From: Gammaproteobacteria bacterium RIFCSPHIGHO2_12_FULL_37_34
Lineage (GTDB): Bacteria > Pseudomonadota > Gammaproteobacteria > DSM-16500
DNA length: 5,933 nucleotides
Direction of reading: 5' to 3'
NCBI GenBank assembly: GCA_001801495.1
Contig: MGXW01000063.1
Location: forward strand, 1 to 5,933
Below, piece after piece: positions 4,764 through 5,933 of this stretch. A program made the position numbers and the translations under genes. The notes under the pieces were generated by a model. The model made no database searches and was not told the origin of the DNA. It saw only the letters and a list, made by a program, of their open reading frames with translations. Every line of letters begins with the position of its first letter. Positions within the stretch are counted from its first letter, which is position 1.

Positions 4764-5846
4764 AAACGAACCCGAGCAAAAACAGAACGAAGATCTGTGG
4801 CTCCGTGGAAATATGGTAAGTACTGTGTGGGATGTTTGGGATCTACTCCAGCCATCGAACAATACAATTTATATGTTTTGCTTAAACGTCCTTGTTGTAG
4901 GGCAGCTAAATGCTGCTCTAAGAGCTCTGGATTCTTGCCTGCGATAACTCCTTTTAAACATTTTGCAGCAGCTATTTTTGCTGCTTTAGAAATACCTAAC
5001 CCCTTTTTTGAAAAACAAAAGAAGTTGATATAATGCAAATAGTCGCCTTCTTGTTCTCTTTTTTCAAGATAATCCTCTAATTTTGTTTCTAACTTAATCA
5101 TTTGCAAAATAGTTTGATGTGGAGCACCTGGCGCATCTTCTTTCTTATTAGGAAGAACCATTTTTATTTTCTGGCCACTTTCACTTCCAACTAAATCATT
5201 TAAGTCTTTATCCTTACCATAAATTTCTTGCGGTGTGACAACAATAATATCTCTTTCCAATGGAGAAGCGCATAATGTTTGAAGGTTTGCTTGTTGATTT
5301 TGTAAATCGTTCGCTTTCTCTATTAGAGCTTGTTCTGATATTTCAAGAGCGACAATTATACCGTCTACTTGCTCTTCTGGCGACACTAGCTCTAGTTGTA
5401 TAACTGGAAACCATAATCCATTATTTTTTGGTTGTTGAGCTATAGATTCTTTTTGAAGTGTGCCGAGTAATGGTTGAAGTGATTGCATAATATCTTTTTC
5501 TTTTAATAATTCGCTTTTTTGTTCTTTTATCTTATCAACTGCTTTACCCCAGAATCCAGCTAATGCTAGCAACCACTCTGCTTTTATCTTAGCTATTTCT
5601 GGATTCTCATAAAAAAATACCAGAATTTCTTTCCTGTTTTCCGTTGTTTCTGCTTGATCTTTTTGATCTTGTTGTTTTCGATAGTCTTTATCCTTCCAAG
5701 AAATCATCACATCTAACGTTTGATTGCGCATATCAGATTGGCCGATGTGATATACGTGATTTACATTCGGCCTACATTTAAAATCTATCTCCTCAAGACT
5801 TTGCTGTTGAAGTAACGTTTCACTTAAATTCTGAGAAACATCATTC
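4760..5846 (-). CDS. Uncharacterised protein, 5' end cut off by an IS3-family insertion
   Basis: At least 361 codons of native sequence run from the IS boundary (5846) to TAA at 4762-4760. I recognise no family. Counting from a TTG at 5914 inside the IS, residues 74-96 are Lys/Gln/Glu-rich and low in complexity. A helical stretch FFYENPEIAKIKAEWLLALAGFWG (100-123) follows and runs into a charged, coiled-coil-like segment. A mixed region contains GLWFPVIQLELVSPEEQVDG and later RDIIVVTPQEIYG. Near the C-terminus is an Ala/Lys-rich helix, GISKAAKIAAAKCLKG, and the end is FHGATDLRSVFARVRF. There is no signal peptide or clear membrane segment. The true N-terminus probably lies beyond the IS. Translation could begin at TTG 5914, or at ATG 5731 without a good ribosome binding site. 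A host-directed effector is conceivable given the neighbouring secreted lipase-like gene, but nothing in the sequence proves it. Confidence 0.6.
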
Positions 5847-5933
5847 TGATCTTGCAACCTTTTAATGGACAGTAGAAAGAGAGAAGCCCTGTTGTTGATA
5901 CCACTGTTTTTCAAAAGCTACTGGCGAAAAATA
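5847..5933 (-). mobile_element. Right end of an IS3-family insertion sequence (continues past the window)
   Basis: On the + strand the element begins TGATCTTGCAACC at 5847 and continues ..TTTTAATGGACAGT. From memory this resembles the terminal inverted repeats of IS3-group elements, which start TGATCTT and carry TGGACA about 20 nt in. Fifteen bases inside the end is the stop codon of a transposase frame with the C-terminal signature of IS3 OrfB, the normal distance for this family. The adjacent bases ATTC (5843-5846) would be one copy of the 3-4 bp target duplication; the other copy is outside the window. The element interrupts the gene ending at 4760. Confidence 0.75.
5862..5933 (-). CDS. 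IS3-family transposase (OrfB, rve integrase), C-terminal fragment
   Basis: Reading leftward from the window edge, 23 codons before TAA (5864-5862) encode YFSPVAFEKQWYQQQ, then GFSLSTVH. The Y-x-SP-x-x-FE pattern followed by a polar tail is the standard C-terminus of IS3-family DDE transposases, just after the '..R.H..LgY.sP' segment. The rest of the protein, including the DDE residues, lies outside the window, so completeness cannot be judged. The longer unknown ORF overlaps it in another frame on the same strand; in this stretch the transposase frame is the real one. Confidence 0.75.
   Translation of the reverse strand, partial: YFSPVAFEKQWYQQQGFSLSTVH

Noticed and set aside
4647..5033. Three ORFs of 71-78 codons (4647-4862 -, 4729-4947 +, 4797-5033 +)
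   Set aside because: They overlap the sphingomyelinase-like gene or the long unknown gene in other frames, lack family resemblance and have no convincing ribosome binding sites.
5847..5914. First 23 codons of the long - strand ORF (from TTG 5914) as the native N-terminus of the unknown protein
   Set aside because: This stretch lies inside the IS3-type end and overlaps the transposase C-terminus in another frame, so it is IS sequence and not original to the gene.
1..5933. CRISPR array, tRNA or rRNA genes
   Set aside because: No regularly spaced direct repeats, no tRNA cloverleaf signature and no rRNA-like conserved segments were seen on either strand.

Overview
The window is an AT-rich accessory stretch of a bacterial chromosome or plasmid. 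The gene mix is lasso-peptide-type RiPP genes, a higBA toxin-antitoxin module, a secreted sphingomyelinase-like hydrolase and the edge of an IS3-family element. It suggests a gammaproteobacterium, perhaps a host-associated member of the Legionellales. That assignment is inference from composition and gene content; no rRNA, tRNA or housekeeping marker is present.

Left part (1-1200). The last 52 codons of a lasso peptide B2-type (McjB-like) transglutaminase-fold protease enter from the left on the + strand. Facing it on the - strand is a two-gene unit: a stand-alone cyclic-nucleotide-binding-domain protein (1189-734), then a PqqD-fold RiPP recognition element (597-298). B2 protease and PqqD-like B1 are the two halves of the leader-peptide removal machinery in lasso peptide synthesis, so they probably work together although they converge. 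A 7-bp inverted repeat overlaps the stop codon of the first gene, and an 11-codon ORF is stop-start coupled (TAATG) to the second. No precursor peptide or cyclase is visible; they would have to lie to the left of the window or elsewhere.

Middle (1200-2280). A gene-poor AT-rich stretch holds a perfect 20-bp inverted repeat and a good promoter candidate for the cyclic-nucleotide-binding gene. It is followed on the - strand by a type II toxin-antitoxin pair of the HigB/HigA kind, toxin first, with an 8-nt overlap. A near-consensus promoter sits so close to the toxin ATG that the mRNA would be almost leaderless. G-tracts and short inverted repeats flank the module.

Right part (2278-5933). A GT4-type glycosyltransferase (- strand) and a secreted sphingomyelinase C/EEP-family protein (+ strand) are divergent, separated by 68 bp. 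The sphingomyelinase gene overlaps by 4 bp, tail to tail, an unrecognised - strand gene of at least 361 codons. The 5' end of that gene is cut at about 5847 by the terminal inverted repeat of an IS3-family element, whose transposase C-terminus runs off the right edge. The reading frame nevertheless stays open about 23 codons into the IS.
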